This document shows, in pieces, positions 52,561 through 61,782 of a stretch of 64,000 nt of DNA. This DNA is from an uncultured Bacilli bacterium (GTDB lineage Bacteria; Bacillota_I; Bacilli_A; RF39; UBA660): assembly GCA_934086185.1 (NCBI GenBank), contig CAKOHW010000003.1, positions 62,001-126,000 of the forward strand, read 5' to 3'. Under the pieces are notes generated by a model that made no database searches, was not told where the DNA came from, and saw only the letters and a program-made list of their open reading frames with translations. Positions within the stretch are counted from its first letter, which is position 1; each line of letters opens with the position of its first letter. The position numbers and the translations under genes were made by a program.

Positions 52561-53265
52561 TAGTTCATTTAATGTAGTTCCTATTATTTCCGATATTTCA
52601 TTAACATATTTATCAATATGACTTGTTGACATTAATAAAGTAGTTTTATTATAGGTATATTCTAATGATGTTGGAATACCAATAACTAATACATTGGTAT
52701 TCATATTTTTTTTACTAATTAACGTATTATTTCCATGTATTCCACTTCCTGGAGTAATACCTATATTATTTAATTCTAAGGTCTTATTTAAATTATTAAT
52801 ATTGTTTGTTAAAAAAGAATCTATTAATATTATTAAATTAGGTTTTATTAATTTATTAATACTTTTAATAATCATTGTTGTATCTATTCCTGTAGTTCCT
52901 AATACACCTGGTTCTATTGTAGAAATTTTTATATTATTAGATGTTATTATATTATTTAAATATAAATTTGGAGTAATATATTTTATAGATTTTGGACCTA
53001 TAGAATCAGATGTATTAGAAATATTACCTAAACCTACTATTAAGATGTTTGATTTATTATTTATGTTATATAAATTAAAGAAATGAAGTAATTGTGTTTT
53101 TAGTATTTTTTTTATATTATTTTTTTCGATTAAACTATTAAAGTGTAATGTTATATATAATTTATTTTTATTTTCGTATTCAGATATAAGTATGTTATTT
53201 TTTTTATATTCTTTAGTTTTTTTAATATTTATATTATCTATTGCTAAGTCAGTTCTGTTATTCAT
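52546..53265 (-). CDS. GPR-like spore protease
   Basis: 239 residues, against about 370 for Bacillus GPR. The family pattern is clear: MNNRTDLAID start, ILIVGLGNISNTSDSIGPK, IEPGVLGTTGIDTTMII, PNLIILIDSFLT and TPGSGIHGNNTLI with VIGIPTS. Both Asp residues known to be essential in B. megaterium GPR have counterparts, Asp87 (NTSDSIGP) and Asp149 (LIDSFLT). GPR degrades small acid-soluble spore proteins at germination. The N-terminal propeptide and parts between strands look shortened. Its presence next to SpoIID argues for a sporulating lineage or a relic of one. Confidence 0.85.
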   Translation of the reverse strand: MNNRTDLAIDNINIKKTKEYKKNNILISEYENKNKLYITLHFNSLIEKNNIKKILKTQLLHFFNLYNINNKSNILIVGLGNISNTSDSIGPKSIKYITPNLYLNNIITSNNIKISTIEPGVLGTTGIDTTMIIKSINKLIKPNLIILIDSFLTNNINNLNKTLELNNIGITPGSGIHGNNTLISKKNMNTNVLVIGIPTSLEYTYNKTTLLMSTSHIDKYVNEISEIIGTTLNELLYSI

Positions 53266-53358
53266 ATAATCACCTATAATTATTATTTATAAAAAAATTA
53301 TAACTATGTATTTTTATTATTATTTGATAAAATATACATGTATTAATGGAGGGTAGTA

Positions 53359-54195
53359 ATGTTAGTTATTGATGTGGAAAATGAATTAGATTTAGAAAAT
53401 ACTTTAACTTGTGGACAAATATTTAGATATCAACAAGAAATAGATAATAGTTTTACAGTTGTAATAAGTGATAGAGTTATAAATTTAAAATATGATAATT
53501 ATAAATTATATGTTAAGTCTAATAAATTAGATAATTTAGAAAATGTTATTAGAGAATATTTAGATTTAGATAGAGATTATAAAAGTATAATGGACAAAAT
53601 ACGAGTTATGGATAGTACTTTAGCAAAATATTTAGATAATTCATTAGGACTTAAAATGATAAAACAAGATAAGTTAGAATGTATTATATCTTATATAATA
53701 AGTCAAAATAATAGTGTTAGAAATATACAAATGAGTTTAAATATGTTAAGTGAAGCTTATGGAGAAAAGGTAGAATTTTTAAATAAAGAATATTATTTAT
53801 TTCCTAAATTAGATAGACTTGCTAGCTTGTCTTTAGAAGATTTTAGGAAATGTAAAGTTGGTTTTAGAGATAAATATTTGGTTGGTATTATTGAAAGTAT
53901 AAATAATGGTAATTTTAATTTGAATATGATTGATACTTTAAATACGGAAGAAGCTTTACAATATTTAATTAATTTTAAGGGAATAGGTATGAAAGTTGCT
54001 AGTTGTATTTTATTATTTAGTTATCAAAGATTTGATGTATATCCAGTTGATACATGGGTTAAGAAATTTATGGAAGATAATTATAATATTGTAGGTGAAA
54101 AAAATATAAGAGAGTATTGTAAAAAAACGTATGGTGAGTATTCTGGATTAGCAATTCAATATATGTTTAACAGTAAAAGAAATATAAATGTGTAA
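53359..54195 (+). CDS. 8-oxoguanine DNA glycosylase (OGG1/AlkA-type HhH-GPD)
   Basis: 278 residues. The N-terminal TBP-like domain (TCGQIFRYQ..) and the HhH-GPD core with Lys212 (FKGIGMKVASC) and Asp231 (YPVDTWVKKF) correspond to the catalytic Lys and Asp of human OGG1. It excises 8-oxoguanine and cuts the backbone by beta-elimination. It sits between a GPR-like gene on the other strand and the prepilin-like gene. GGAGG lies 7 bp upstream. Confidence 0.92.
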   Translation: MLVIDVENELDLENTLTCGQIFRYQQEIDNSFTVVISDRVINLKYDNYKLYVKSNKLDNLENVIREYLDLDRDYKSIMDKIRVMDSTLAKYLDNSLGLKMIKQDKLECIISYIISQNNSVRNIQMSLNMLSEAYGEKVEFLNKEYYLFPKLDRLASLSLEDFRKCKVGFRDKYLVGIIESINNGNFNLNMIDTLNTEEALQYLINFKGIGMKVASCILLFSYQRFDVYPVDTWVKKFMEDNYNIVGEKNIREYCKKTYGEYSGLAIQYMFNSKRNINV

Positions 54196-54308
54196 ATTTT
54201 ATGAAAAAATGTTAATTTGAAATAAAATTTGTTGCATTTTTATTTTTTTTATATTATGATTTAAATGTAAAGTATGACAATACTTAAAAGAAAGGAATGA
54301 AAAATAAT

Positions 54309-54842
54309 ATGATTAAATTAAATAAGAAAGGTTTTACATTAGTTGAATTATTAGCAGTTATCGTAATCTTGGCTTTATTAATAGTTGTTGTAGCAAATAC
54401 TGCATTACCTGCTTTGGATAATTCTAAAAAAAGTTCATTAAATGTTTATGCTGGTAGAGTTTTAAATTCCGCAAAAAATGTTTTTCAAACTGAAGTTTTA
54501 AATAGCAACCATGATACTTTTAAAGAAATTTCTTCTGGAACAAATAAATATTGTGCTACAATGACTTCTCTAATGGGATCAAATAAACAATATTTTGGTT
54601 ATGTACTTGTTGATAATACTGGTACCGATGCTGTTTATTATGTTAGAGTTACTGATGGTCCAAACAAACTATCTTATATTAAATCTGCAAGTACAAATAC
54701 AGCAACTGCTATAGTTAGTTCTAAATTAGAAGTAAAGAACATAGGTAAAATATCAGCAAACGAAACATCAGATCCTACTTGTCCAACAGGAGCTACTGCA
54801 GCTGCTGCAGCTACTGCCTTTACTAACGCAATTACTAATTAA
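54309..54842 (+). CDS. Type IV prepilin-like / pseudopilin protein
   Basis: 177 residues from ATG 54309. AAAGGA at 54291-54296 is 12 bp upstream, and the earlier ATG 54297 would abut it. Class III prepilin signal: KLNKKG-FTLVELLAVI with Gly at -1, Phe at +1, Glu at +5, followed by a helix (FTLVELLAVIVILALLIVVVANTAL). The C-terminal part is Ala/Thr-rich (AAAAATAF). No pilin peptidase, assembly ATPase or other com genes are visible here. Possibly a competence or surface pseudopilin. Confidence 0.88.
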   Translation: MIKLNKKGFTLVELLAVIVILALLIVVVANTALPALDNSKKSSLNVYAGRVLNSAKNVFQTEVLNSNHDTFKEISSGTNKYCATMTSLMGSNKQYFGYVLVDNTGTDAVYYVRVTDGPNKLSYIKSASTNTATAIVSSKLEVKNIGKISANETSDPTCPTGATAAAAATAFTNAITN

Positions 54843-54886
54843 TTTATACAACAGATAAATGTAAATAATTTATTTTGAAAAAATGC

Positions 54887-54947
54887 TTGCATAAGATTTA
54901 TGCTTGTGGTATATTATTAAGTAGTTAAGTTATTTAACTACTTTTTT
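54887..54947 (+). promoter_or_regulatory. tRNA-Pro promoter with terminator-like hairpin in the leader
   Basis: TTGCAT (54887-54892), 17-bp spacer, TATATT (54910-54915). A perfect 10-bp stem (AAGTAGTTAA 54919-54928, TTAACTACTT 54934-54943) with a T tail then ends 2 bp before the tRNA. The hairpin is either the terminator of the prepilin gene overlapping the promoter or part of the pre-tRNA leader. Confidence 0.55.
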
Positions 54948-54949
54948 AT

Positions 54950-55026
54950 CGAGAAGTAGCACAGCTTGGTAGTGCACTTGGTTTGGGACCAAGGGGTCGC
55001 AGGTTCGAATCCTGTCTTCTCGACCA
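54950..55026 (+). tRNA. tRNA-Pro (anticodon TGG)
   Basis: Acceptor CGAGAAG pairs with CTTCTCG, D arm GCACAGCTTGGTAGTGC, anticodon stem CTTGG/CCAAG with loop TTTGGGA giving TGG, T arm with GGTTCGAATCC and an encoded CCA end. Confidence 0.96.
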
Positions 55027-55123
55027 TTTATGATATTTACAGCACTTATTGTGTTGTTTTTATTTTATTGAAATTAATTAAATATAATGTTATTATTTTT
55101 ATAGTAGAAAAGTTGGTGTTAGA

Positions 55124-55612
55124 ATGGATGAGAATAAAAAACAAATTGTTATTATGGTTGTTATAGTTATAATTTTAATATTAACATTACTTGGAATATT
55201 AGTATATTATGTAAAAACTAATGAAGTAAATGTTAATAATAGTTATAATAGTAGCACTACTTCATCTAGTACTACTAAGTTAACAACTACGAATAAAAAT
55301 GAAACAAAAGAATTAGAGGCTAGTAATGCAGTTTCTGAATATTTAGAAAATTTAAAAAGTGAAGAAAAAATTAGTGAATATAATATCTTAAATATAAATA
55401 TTTTAGATGAAAATGATTTATGTCCAAATGAAGTATATGATGCTTCTAAAATATATGTTAATTTGAATGTTTCTTATAATAAGATTGATAATACATTTTA
55501 TATGTCTCCTGATGAAAAAAATGATGGTGATATATACGAAAGTAGCATAAATATTGTATTTATTCAAAAACAAGATAAATATGAAGTAGAAAAGATGTAT
55601 TCTGGGTGTTAA
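55124..55612 (+). CDS. Membrane-anchored unknown protein, 162 aa
   Basis: Short cytosolic N-terminus, one helix (about 8-29, IVIMVVIVIILILTLLGILVYYV), a Ser/Thr/Asn linker (about 38-62) and an exported alpha/beta domain of about 95 residues ending in SGC. GGTGTTAG before ATG. No family recognised. The DUF1294 gene starts at its stop codon region, so the two form an operon. Confidence 0.7.
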   Translation: MDENKKQIVIMVVIVIILILTLLGILVYYVKTNEVNVNNSYNSSTTSSSTTKLTTTNKNETKELEASNAVSEYLENLKSEEKISEYNILNINILDENDLCPNEVYDASKIYVNLNVSYNKIDNTFYMSPDEKNDGDIYESSINIVFIQKQDKYEVEKMYSGC

Positions 55613-55866
55613 AATATTTAATTATTGTTAATATAATTAGTTTTGTTATTTATGGTATAGATAAATTTTTGGCAATTAAACATATGTATAGAATAAGTGA
55701 ATTTATTTTATTGTCTTTTAGTTTTATTGGTGGTGTAGTTGGTTCCATTTTTGGAATGATAATATTTAGACATAAAATTAATTCAGTTAAATTTAAAATA
55801 TATTTAATAATTTATAGTTTATTGTGGATAATTTTGTTATTAAAATATTATAAATTGCTTAACTAA
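55606..55866 (+). CDS. DUF1294 family membrane protein
   Basis: 86 residues from a GTG that overlaps the previous stop (GGGTGTTAA). Pattern: IVNIISFVIYGIDKFLAIKHMYRISEFILLSFSFIGGVVGSIFGMIIFRHKINSVKFKIYLI. The basic IDKFxA and RHK positions between helices are DUF1294 hallmarks. Function unknown. Confidence 0.86.
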   Translation: MLKYLIIVNIISFVIYGIDKFLAIKHMYRISEFILLSFSFIGGVVGSIFGMIIFRHKINSVKFKIYLIIYSLLWIILLLKYYKLLN

Positions 55867-55926
55867 TTGTTTACAATATTTTTTTTTTTTGCTATAATTT
55901 TTTATAGAATAGGAAGGTTGTTATTT

Positions 55927-57639
55927 ATGGTTAGTATGATTAAAGAAATTAATGACAATTTAAAAACAATAGTAGATACTTTAAAAGATAATTTAGATAA
56001 TTCTATAAATACTCTTGATAATATACAATTACAAATGGATAAAAAAGTAGAAGAGGCTAAAAAATATAAAATTCAAGTTGATGATGCTAAAGCTAAAATT
56101 AGAAATTTAGAAGAGGATAATAAAACATTAGAGTTATCTTTAAAAGAGTTAAATGATAAATATGGAAAAATGAATTTAGTTTCTTTGGTTGAGGCTGGAA
56201 CTAGAGAAATAAAGGCTAAAATGAATGATAACCTTAGAGAAATAAGTAGAGAAAAAGAACATATTGCTGATTTAACAAATAAAGCTAGAACTATTAAAGA
56301 TTTATTGATGAATTTAAAAAAAGATAAAACTGTTAAGGAAGAAAAATTAGAAAATTTAAAAATAGTTTATAAATATTATAGTGAAAGAATAGATGATATT
56401 ATTGATTATGCTTTTAATCATTCTGAAAATTTAGGTGATTATAGAAAAGTAGAATTTGAAGATAATAATGATCATGATGATGAAGTTAATTATGATAATA
56501 AAGAATTAGAAAATACTATGGTATTTGATGAAATAGCAAATATTGATGAAAATAAGAATTTTAAAGATGAAATGTCATTTATAAATGATCAGATAGATAA
56601 TGAAGTAACTAATAATTATGCTAATATGGTTGATGAAGTAAATAAAAGTAATGGAGATGAATCTAATAGTGTTAGTGATAAAAATTTATTTGAAGATTTA
56701 AATAAAGATGAAAATGATAAAGAAGAAGATTCTACTGGTGTTTTTGATAGTATTATTACTCCAGAATTAGTTGAGGATGAACCTAAAGAAGATAGTAAAG
56801 TAACTTCAGAACCAGTATTAGATAATTCAGAAGATTTATTAAAAAATATTGAAGATTTAGATACTTCAGTGGGAGAAAATAAAAAGTCTGAAGAAGTTAA
56901 TGAAACAAAAGAAGAAGTTGCTAATGAAGAAGATATTAAGCCTATAGATTTAAATCAAGAAGAAAAACAAGTTGATGAATTAAACTTTGATAATGAACAT
57001 AATGATAGAATAGAAAAGATTGATAATTTATTTTCTAGTATAAATGATACTGAAACAAATAAAATTAATCTTGATGATATAAAACCAATAAATGTTAATG
57101 GAATAGAAAATAGTATTGATAACGCTTATAAAGATGTATTTGGAAGTCCTATAAATGAACCTTTAAAGAAAGAGCCTACATTAACTGATATATTTGGTAA
57201 TCCTATTAAGAGTGATGATATAAATGCTTCTGTTAAAGAAAATAAGAAATTAGAAGATTTATTTGTAGAAAATGGAATAGATTTTAATAGATTTACCGAG
57301 AATGAACAAAGTTATTTAAGAAATGTTTATGATGAAGATAAATTTAATAATATATTTAGTACTTTAAAAAGAAATAATATAAATTTGGATAATATTTATT
57401 ATGCATATAATATTTTTGGTGATATGACTGCTAATGAATTAGAAAATCTTATAAGTAAATTAATAAATGCTGGACAAAGTGTTGAAGCGATTGGATTAAT
57501 ATTAGAAAAATTACCAAAAATAAAAAAATATAATTTAGATGAAGCAATTATAAGTTATGGAGATTATGTAAAAGATGTTGATATTACTGATTTAGTTATG
57601 AAAGCTCGTCTTTTACATAAAAATGGAGGTAATGTATAA
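55927..57639 (+). CDS. Acidic coiled-coil protein, 570 aa, unknown
   Basis: ATG 55927 is chosen because AGGAAGG lies 9 bp upstream. Residues 1-160 form a long coiled coil (NDNLKTIVDTLKDN.., KKYKIQVDDAKAKI..). Residues about 170-440 are very acidic and Asn/Asp/Glu-rich, likely disordered. A compact C-terminal helical domain (about 450-570) holds LEDLFVENGIDFNRFTENEQSYLRNVYDEDKF. The next gene overlaps the stop by 1 bp and its product has a similar small helical domain. I know no family. It may be a scaffold. Confidence 0.72.
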   Translation: MVSMIKEINDNLKTIVDTLKDNLDNSINTLDNIQLQMDKKVEEAKKYKIQVDDAKAKIRNLEEDNKTLELSLKELNDKYGKMNLVSLVEAGTREIKAKMNDNLREISREKEHIADLTNKARTIKDLLMNLKKDKTVKEEKLENLKIVYKYYSERIDDIIDYAFNHSENLGDYRKVEFEDNNDHDDEVNYDNKELENTMVFDEIANIDENKNFKDEMSFINDQIDNEVTNNYANMVDEVNKSNGDESNSVSDKNLFEDLNKDENDKEEDSTGVFDSIITPELVEDEPKEDSKVTSEPVLDNSEDLLKNIEDLDTSVGENKKSEEVNETKEEVANEEDIKPIDLNQEEKQVDELNFDNEHNDRIEKIDNLFSSINDTETNKINLDDIKPINVNGIENSIDNAYKDVFGSPINEPLKKEPTLTDIFGNPIKSDDINASVKENKKLEDLFVENGIDFNRFTENEQSYLRNVYDEDKFNNIFSTLKRNNINLDNIYYAYNIFGDMTANELENLISKLINAGQSVEAIGLILEKLPKIKKYNLDEAIISYGDYVKDVDITDLVMKARLLHKNGGNV

Positions 57640-57926
57640 TGGAATATTTATTTGATTTAGGTTTTTCTTTAGAAGAAGTTAATATGATTAGAAATAAGTA
57701 TGAACAAGAAGATAGAGATAAAATAGAATTTTTTCCAAGATTAATTAAAGAAAATTATAATTACTTAAAATCATATGGTATTAATAATATTAAAGTTTGT
57801 TTTATAAATCATGTTAAAATGTTTTTTATGAATCCAGATAAATTTAGAAGTATTTTTAATAAATATGATAGAGCAGATTTAGTAAGATGTATAGAAAAGA
57901 ATGATGCAGTATTAGAGAAACTATAA
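57639..57926 (+). CDS. Unknown 95-aa helical protein
   Basis: Start overlaps the previous stop (TAATGG). All-helical, with FDLGFSLEEVNMIRNKYEQEDRDKIEFFPRLIKENYNYL resembling the helical C-terminal domain of the upstream protein. It is probably its partner. A short GAAAC/GTTTC hairpin with T7 overlaps its end as a terminator. Confidence 0.65.
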   Translation: MEYLFDLGFSLEEVNMIRNKYEQEDRDKIEFFPRLIKENYNYLKSYGINNIKVCFINHVKMFFMNPDKFRSIFNKYDRADLVRCIEKNDAVLEKL

Positions 57927-58047
57927 TGGTTTCTTTTTTTGTTAAATTATTGTAAATATCAAAAAATATGTATTAGTATATTTGGAATGTGTAATAATTA
58001 ATGTTATAATTAATATGTATAATTATGTGATAGAAGTAGGTGACATA

Positions 58048-59526
58048 ATGAAAAAATTAAAAATATTATTAATTTTTGTATTTAGTTTTCTATTTATAAA
58101 TAATGTTAGTGCTCTTGATACTGATTTAAAAACAGCTGGTGTACAAGATAGTGCTTTTGAAAGTATGATTAGTGGTTTTGATGAATCTTATAAACCTTAT
58201 TTAAGATATTTACATACAATACATCCTAATTGGAAATTTACTCCAATGAATACTAATTTAGATTTTAATACATCAGTTATTGAAGAAAAGAAAGTAAGTA
58301 GTATTAATATAAGTAGTGGAAAATGTGAGCAAAATCCTTTTTATGAAACAGAGAGTGGTTGGTGTATTGCCAATGATGATACTACTAAGTATTATTTAGA
58401 TAGTAGAAATTTCTTAAGTGAACGTTATATTTTTATGTTTCAAAATTTGAATAATGATGATAAGTATGATGAAGCTACTGTACAAAGTATTTTAAATGGA
58501 TCTATTATGAGTGGTATTTCTGCTTTAGATAGTCAAACTTTTGCAAGTATATTTGTTGAAGCTGGTAATTATGCAAATGTATCACCATTATATTTGGCTA
58601 GTTTATCTATGCAAGAAGTTGGACGTGGTGGAACAAATACAAATGGTACTCCATTTGAATATAATGGTATAAATTATAGTGGACTATTTAATTTCTTTAA
58701 TATTGGAGCTTATAGTAGCGAATCAAATCCTATGAAAGCAGGTTTAGTATTTGCAAACGGTGGTTCAAATGGTTCAAGTACAAGTTATTTAAGACCATGG
58801 ACATCTCCAAAGAAAGCAATAATGGGTGGAGCAAGTTATATAGGACAAGGTTATATTGCTAGTACACAGAATACTATGTATTTGAAAAAATTTAATGTTA
58901 GCCCTAAATCTAGATATATCTATGCTCATCAATATCAGGCTAATTTGGCTGCTCCTATGAGTGAAGCATCTAAGATATTTAACGGATTAAAAAGTAATAA
59001 TTTATTAGATAGACCTTATAATTTTGTTATACCTCAATATTATAATATGCCTAATGGTACTTTAGTTCCTACAGGAGATAATAATAATTCTGGGCAAACT
59101 ATAAAACCTTCTTTCTTATCCATTTTAAATGCTAGAACAACTGCTGGATATTTAAGAGGATATCAAGTTGGTACTACAATTGGAACAATTAAAAATTTAG
59201 TTGGTAATAATGCTGTTGTAGTAATAAAAAATGCTGGTGGAAATATTATGGATGATGGAAATATTATTGGTACAGGATATACTATAAATATTAGTAATAG
59301 TGATGGAAGCGATACTTATACTTATGTAATGTATGGTGATTTAAATGGTGATGGAGAAATAAATTCAGCAGACTTATTAAAATTAAGAAAATATTTAATA
59401 GGCAGTGAAGGTTTAGATGGTGCATTTAAAAGTAGTGCTTATATAAATAGTGATGGAGAAATAAATTCAGCTGATTTATTAAATTTAAGACAATATTTAA
59501 TAGGTACAAATACTATTAATCAATAG
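58048..59526 (+). CDS. Secreted glucosaminidase with C-terminal dockerin-like repeats
   Basis: 492 residues from ATG 58048 (GGTGA upstream). Signal peptide (1-24, ending VSALD). A glucosaminidase-like module (about 35-320) has ESGWCIAND, YLDSRNFLSERYIFMFQNL and SLSMQEVGRGG, the LytD/FlgJ-type pattern of beta-N-acetylglucosaminidases. A middle domain of about 110 residues follows. The end has two copies of DLNGDGEINSADLLKLRKYLIG (second copy YINSDGEINSADLLNLRQYLIG), the calcium-binding dockerin type I fold. The dockerin duplication makes two near-identical DNA repeats (59340-59396, 59448-59508). It hydrolyses the glycan strands outside the cell. Confidence 0.88.
   Translation: MKKLKILLIFVFSFLFINNVSALDTDLKTAGVQDSAFESMISGFDESYKPYLRYLHTIHPNWKFTPMNTNLDFNTSVIEEKKVSSINISSGKCEQNPFYETESGWCIANDDTTKYYLDSRNFLSERYIFMFQNLNNDDKYDEATVQSILNGSIMSGISALDSQTFASIFVEAGNYANVSPLYLASLSMQEVGRGGTNTNGTPFEYNGINYSGLFNFFNIGAYSSESNPMKAGLVFANGGSNGSSTSYLRPWTSPKKAIMGGASYIGQGYIASTQNTMYLKKFNVSPKSRYIYAHQYQANLAAPMSEASKIFNGLKSNNLLDRPYNFVIPQYYNMPNGTLVPTGDNNNSGQTIKPSFLSILNARTTAGYLRGYQVGTTIGTIKNLVGNNAVVVIKNAGGNIMDDGNIIGTGYTINISNSDGSDTYTYVMYGDLNGDGEINSADLLKLRKYLIGSEGLDGAFKSSAYINSDGEINSADLLNLRQYLIGTNTINQ
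59340..59512. repeat. Tandem dockerin DNA repeat
   Basis: Two units of about 57 bp with GATGGAGAAATAAATTCAGC and TTAATAGG in common, 108 bp apart. They encode the paired calcium loops of the dockerin. Confidence 0.8.
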
Positions 59527-59534
59527 GAGGAAAT

Positions 59535-60941
59535 ATGAAAAAATTAAAATATTTGTTAGTTATTAATGCAGTTTTCTTTGGAGCAATATTTAAAGCAAAT
59601 GCTGCAAGTGCATCTTTAAGTGTAAATAAAAGTAGTGTAGAAAATGGAGGAACAGTAAGTGCTACAGCAACTTTATCTGGCACTGCAGCATGGAATGTTT
59701 CAATAACTAGTACTGGTGCTACTCAAGGTTGTAGTCAACGATTTGCAGATGCTACTGGAGATGGAAATAATACTACGAAATATTTAACAGTAACATGTAA
59801 GGCTACTAGTGTTGGAATTATAAATTTTTCTTTAAGTGGAGATATTACGAGTAGTGATGGAAGCAATCAAAAAGTTAGTGATAGTAAAACAGTTAAAGTT
59901 GTTAAACCTCGTGAAAAATCTACAAATAATAATTTACAAAGTTTAAGTGTTGAAGGTTATGAAATATCACCTAAGTTTGATGCTAAAACTAAAGAGTATT
60001 CGGTTAATGTGCCTAATACTGTTGATAAAATCAAGATAATTGCTACTAAAGCTGATGGTTATGCTAGTTTAAGTGGTGATGGAGAAAAAGAAGTAGAAGA
60101 AGGTGCTAATTTATTTGAAATTGTTGTAACTAGTGAAACTGGAGTTGCAAATCTTTATAAATTAACTGTTAATGTTGAAGATTTAAATCCTATTGAAGTT
60201 ACAGTTGGTGATAAAAAATATACATTAGTAAAAAATCCTAAAAATTTAACTAAACCTGATTTATTTACTGAAACTACAGTTACAATTGATGGTAATGAAA
60301 TTCCAGGATTTGTTAATGAAAATACTAAATGTACACTAGTTGGTTTAAAAGATGAGAGTGGAAAAATATATTTATTTATATATGCAGATGGTAAATATAC
60401 TCTATATAATGAATACAAAACTAACAATATGTATATAATGTTTTTAAAAATGGAAAATGTTCCTGCTCTTTATAAAAAATATAAACTTATGATAAATGAT
60501 GAATATGTTGATGCCTATAAATTAAAAGGTGATAATAAAATATTAGTTTATGGTCAAAATATTGAAAGTGGCGAAAAAAATTATTATACATATGATAGAA
60601 AAGAAAAGACTTTACAAATATTCAATAAGAATGCATATGATAAGAATTATAAAGAAAATCAAAATATTAAATTGTTATTATATGGATTATCTATAAGTGT
60701 AGTATTATTTTTTATATTATTGATGTTAGTTAGTAGTAAATGTTCTAAACTTAAGAAGATGTTAATTTCTAAAAATACAGAAAAACGTGAAGAAAAAGAA
60801 ACATTAGTAGATGATAAAAATAATATAGAAGAACAAAAAGATTTAGTAAAAGAAAATGATGAAGATATTGAAGAGATAGAAGAAGAATCATTTTTAGATG
60901 AGAAACCTAAGAAAAAAAGAAAGAATAAAAAAGTTAAATAG
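59535..60941 (+). CDS. Membrane-anchored protein with Big/cohesin-like and cadherin-like beta-sandwich domains
   Basis: 468 residues, starting 8 bp after the glucosaminidase stop with AGGAGG. Signal peptide (1-23), a first beta-sandwich domain (25-125, AASASLSVNKSSVENGGTVSATATLSG), a cadherin-like beta domain (about 130-215, SLSVEGYEISPKFDAKTKEYSVNVPNTVDKI), another domain, one C-terminal membrane helix (about 375-396) and a Lys/Glu-rich cytosolic tail (KKKRKNKKVK). The first domain resembles cohesin-type or Big-type sandwiches, so it could be the docking partner of the upstream dockerin. That is inference. Confidence 0.8.
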   Translation: MKKLKYLLVINAVFFGAIFKANAASASLSVNKSSVENGGTVSATATLSGTAAWNVSITSTGATQGCSQRFADATGDGNNTTKYLTVTCKATSVGIINFSLSGDITSSDGSNQKVSDSKTVKVVKPREKSTNNNLQSLSVEGYEISPKFDAKTKEYSVNVPNTVDKIKIIATKADGYASLSGDGEKEVEEGANLFEIVVTSETGVANLYKLTVNVEDLNPIEVTVGDKKYTLVKNPKNLTKPDLFTETTVTIDGNEIPGFVNENTKCTLVGLKDESGKIYLFIYADGKYTLYNEYKTNNMYIMFLKMENVPALYKKYKLMINDEYVDAYKLKGDNKILVYGQNIESGEKNYYTYDRKEKTLQIFNKNAYDKNYKENQNIKLLLYGLSISVVLFFILLMLVSSKCSKLKKMLISKNTEKREEKETLVDDKNNIEEQKDLVKENDEDIEEIEEESFLDEKPKKKRKNKKVK

Positions 60942-60965
60942 TATTAAAATTATTTAACTTTTTTT
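60925..60965 (+). terminator. Intrinsic terminator
   Basis: AAAAAGTTAAAT and ATTTAACTTTTTT pair around the stop codon and run into T. Confidence 0.65.
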
Positions 60966-61020
60966 GATATATATTGACGAACAAATGTATCTTTATTATA
61001 ATTAGTTTAGGGATGGTATG

Positions 61021-61782
61021 ATGAAAATATTAAAATATAAAAAAGATAGAAATAATACTTATAAAGTATATTTTGATGAAGATTTAATTATTAATTTGTA
61101 TGATGATGTTATTATTAAGTATAATTTATTAACTTTAAAAAATATTTCTAAAGAGTTATTTGATGAGATTGTTAAATATAATTCATTTTTGGATGGTTAT
61201 TATAATTCTATAAAGTATATTAATAAAAAGATGAGAACTGAAAAAGAAATAAGAAGGTATCTTAAAAAAAATGAAATTTGTGATAAAGATATTGATGAAA
61301 TAGTTTGTTTACTTTATAAATCTGGTTATATTAATAAAGATGTATATATGAAAGCATATATTAATGATAAATATAATTTGAGTAATGTTGGACCATTAAA
61401 AGTTAAGAAAGAGTTAGTTGAACTTGGTTATAATGAAATAGACATAATTGATTATTTAAATAGTTTAGATTGGAATTCTAGAATTAGTGGTATTGTAGAT
61501 AAGAAAATTAAATTAAATCATAAGTTAAGTAACAATGCTTTAAAAACTAAAATATTGAATGATTTAGTTAAATTAGGATACTCTAAAGAAAATGTGTTAG
61601 ATTATTTAAATTTGGTTAATTTTAAGGGTGATAATGATATATTAATTAAAGAATTAAATAGAGTAAAGAAAAAATATAGTTTTAAATATAGTGGAAATGA
61701 GTTAGAATATAAAGTGATAAGTTATTTATATAAAAAAGGTTTCGATATTGGTGAAATAAAGAGGTGTTATGATGAAAACTAA
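61021..61782 (+). CDS. recX: Regulatory protein RecX
   Basis: 253 residues from ATG 61021 (GGGATGG upstream). The repeated three-helix motif is present: IKYINKKMRTEKEIRRYLKKN, IDEIVCLLYKSGYINKDVYMKAYINDKYNLSNVGPLKVKKELVELGYNE, and LKTKILNDLVKLGYSKENVLDYLNLV. RecX inhibits RecA filament extension. It is far from recA here. The next gene overlaps its stop by 14 bp. Confidence 0.9.
   Translation: MKILKYKKDRNNTYKVYFDEDLIINLYDDVIIKYNLLTLKNISKELFDEIVKYNSFLDGYYNSIKYINKKMRTEKEIRRYLKKNEICDKDIDEIVCLLYKSGYINKDVYMKAYINDKYNLSNVGPLKVKKELVELGYNEIDIIDYLNSLDWNSRISGIVDKKIKLNHKLSNNALKTKILNDLVKLGYSKENVLDYLNLVNFKGDNDILIKELNRVKKKYSFKYSGNELEYKVISYLYKKGFDIGEIKRCYDEN

Noticed and set aside
54966..55166. A 66-residue frame through tRNA-Pro
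   Set aside because: It overlaps the tRNA and its sequence has no family match. The tRNA explains the region.
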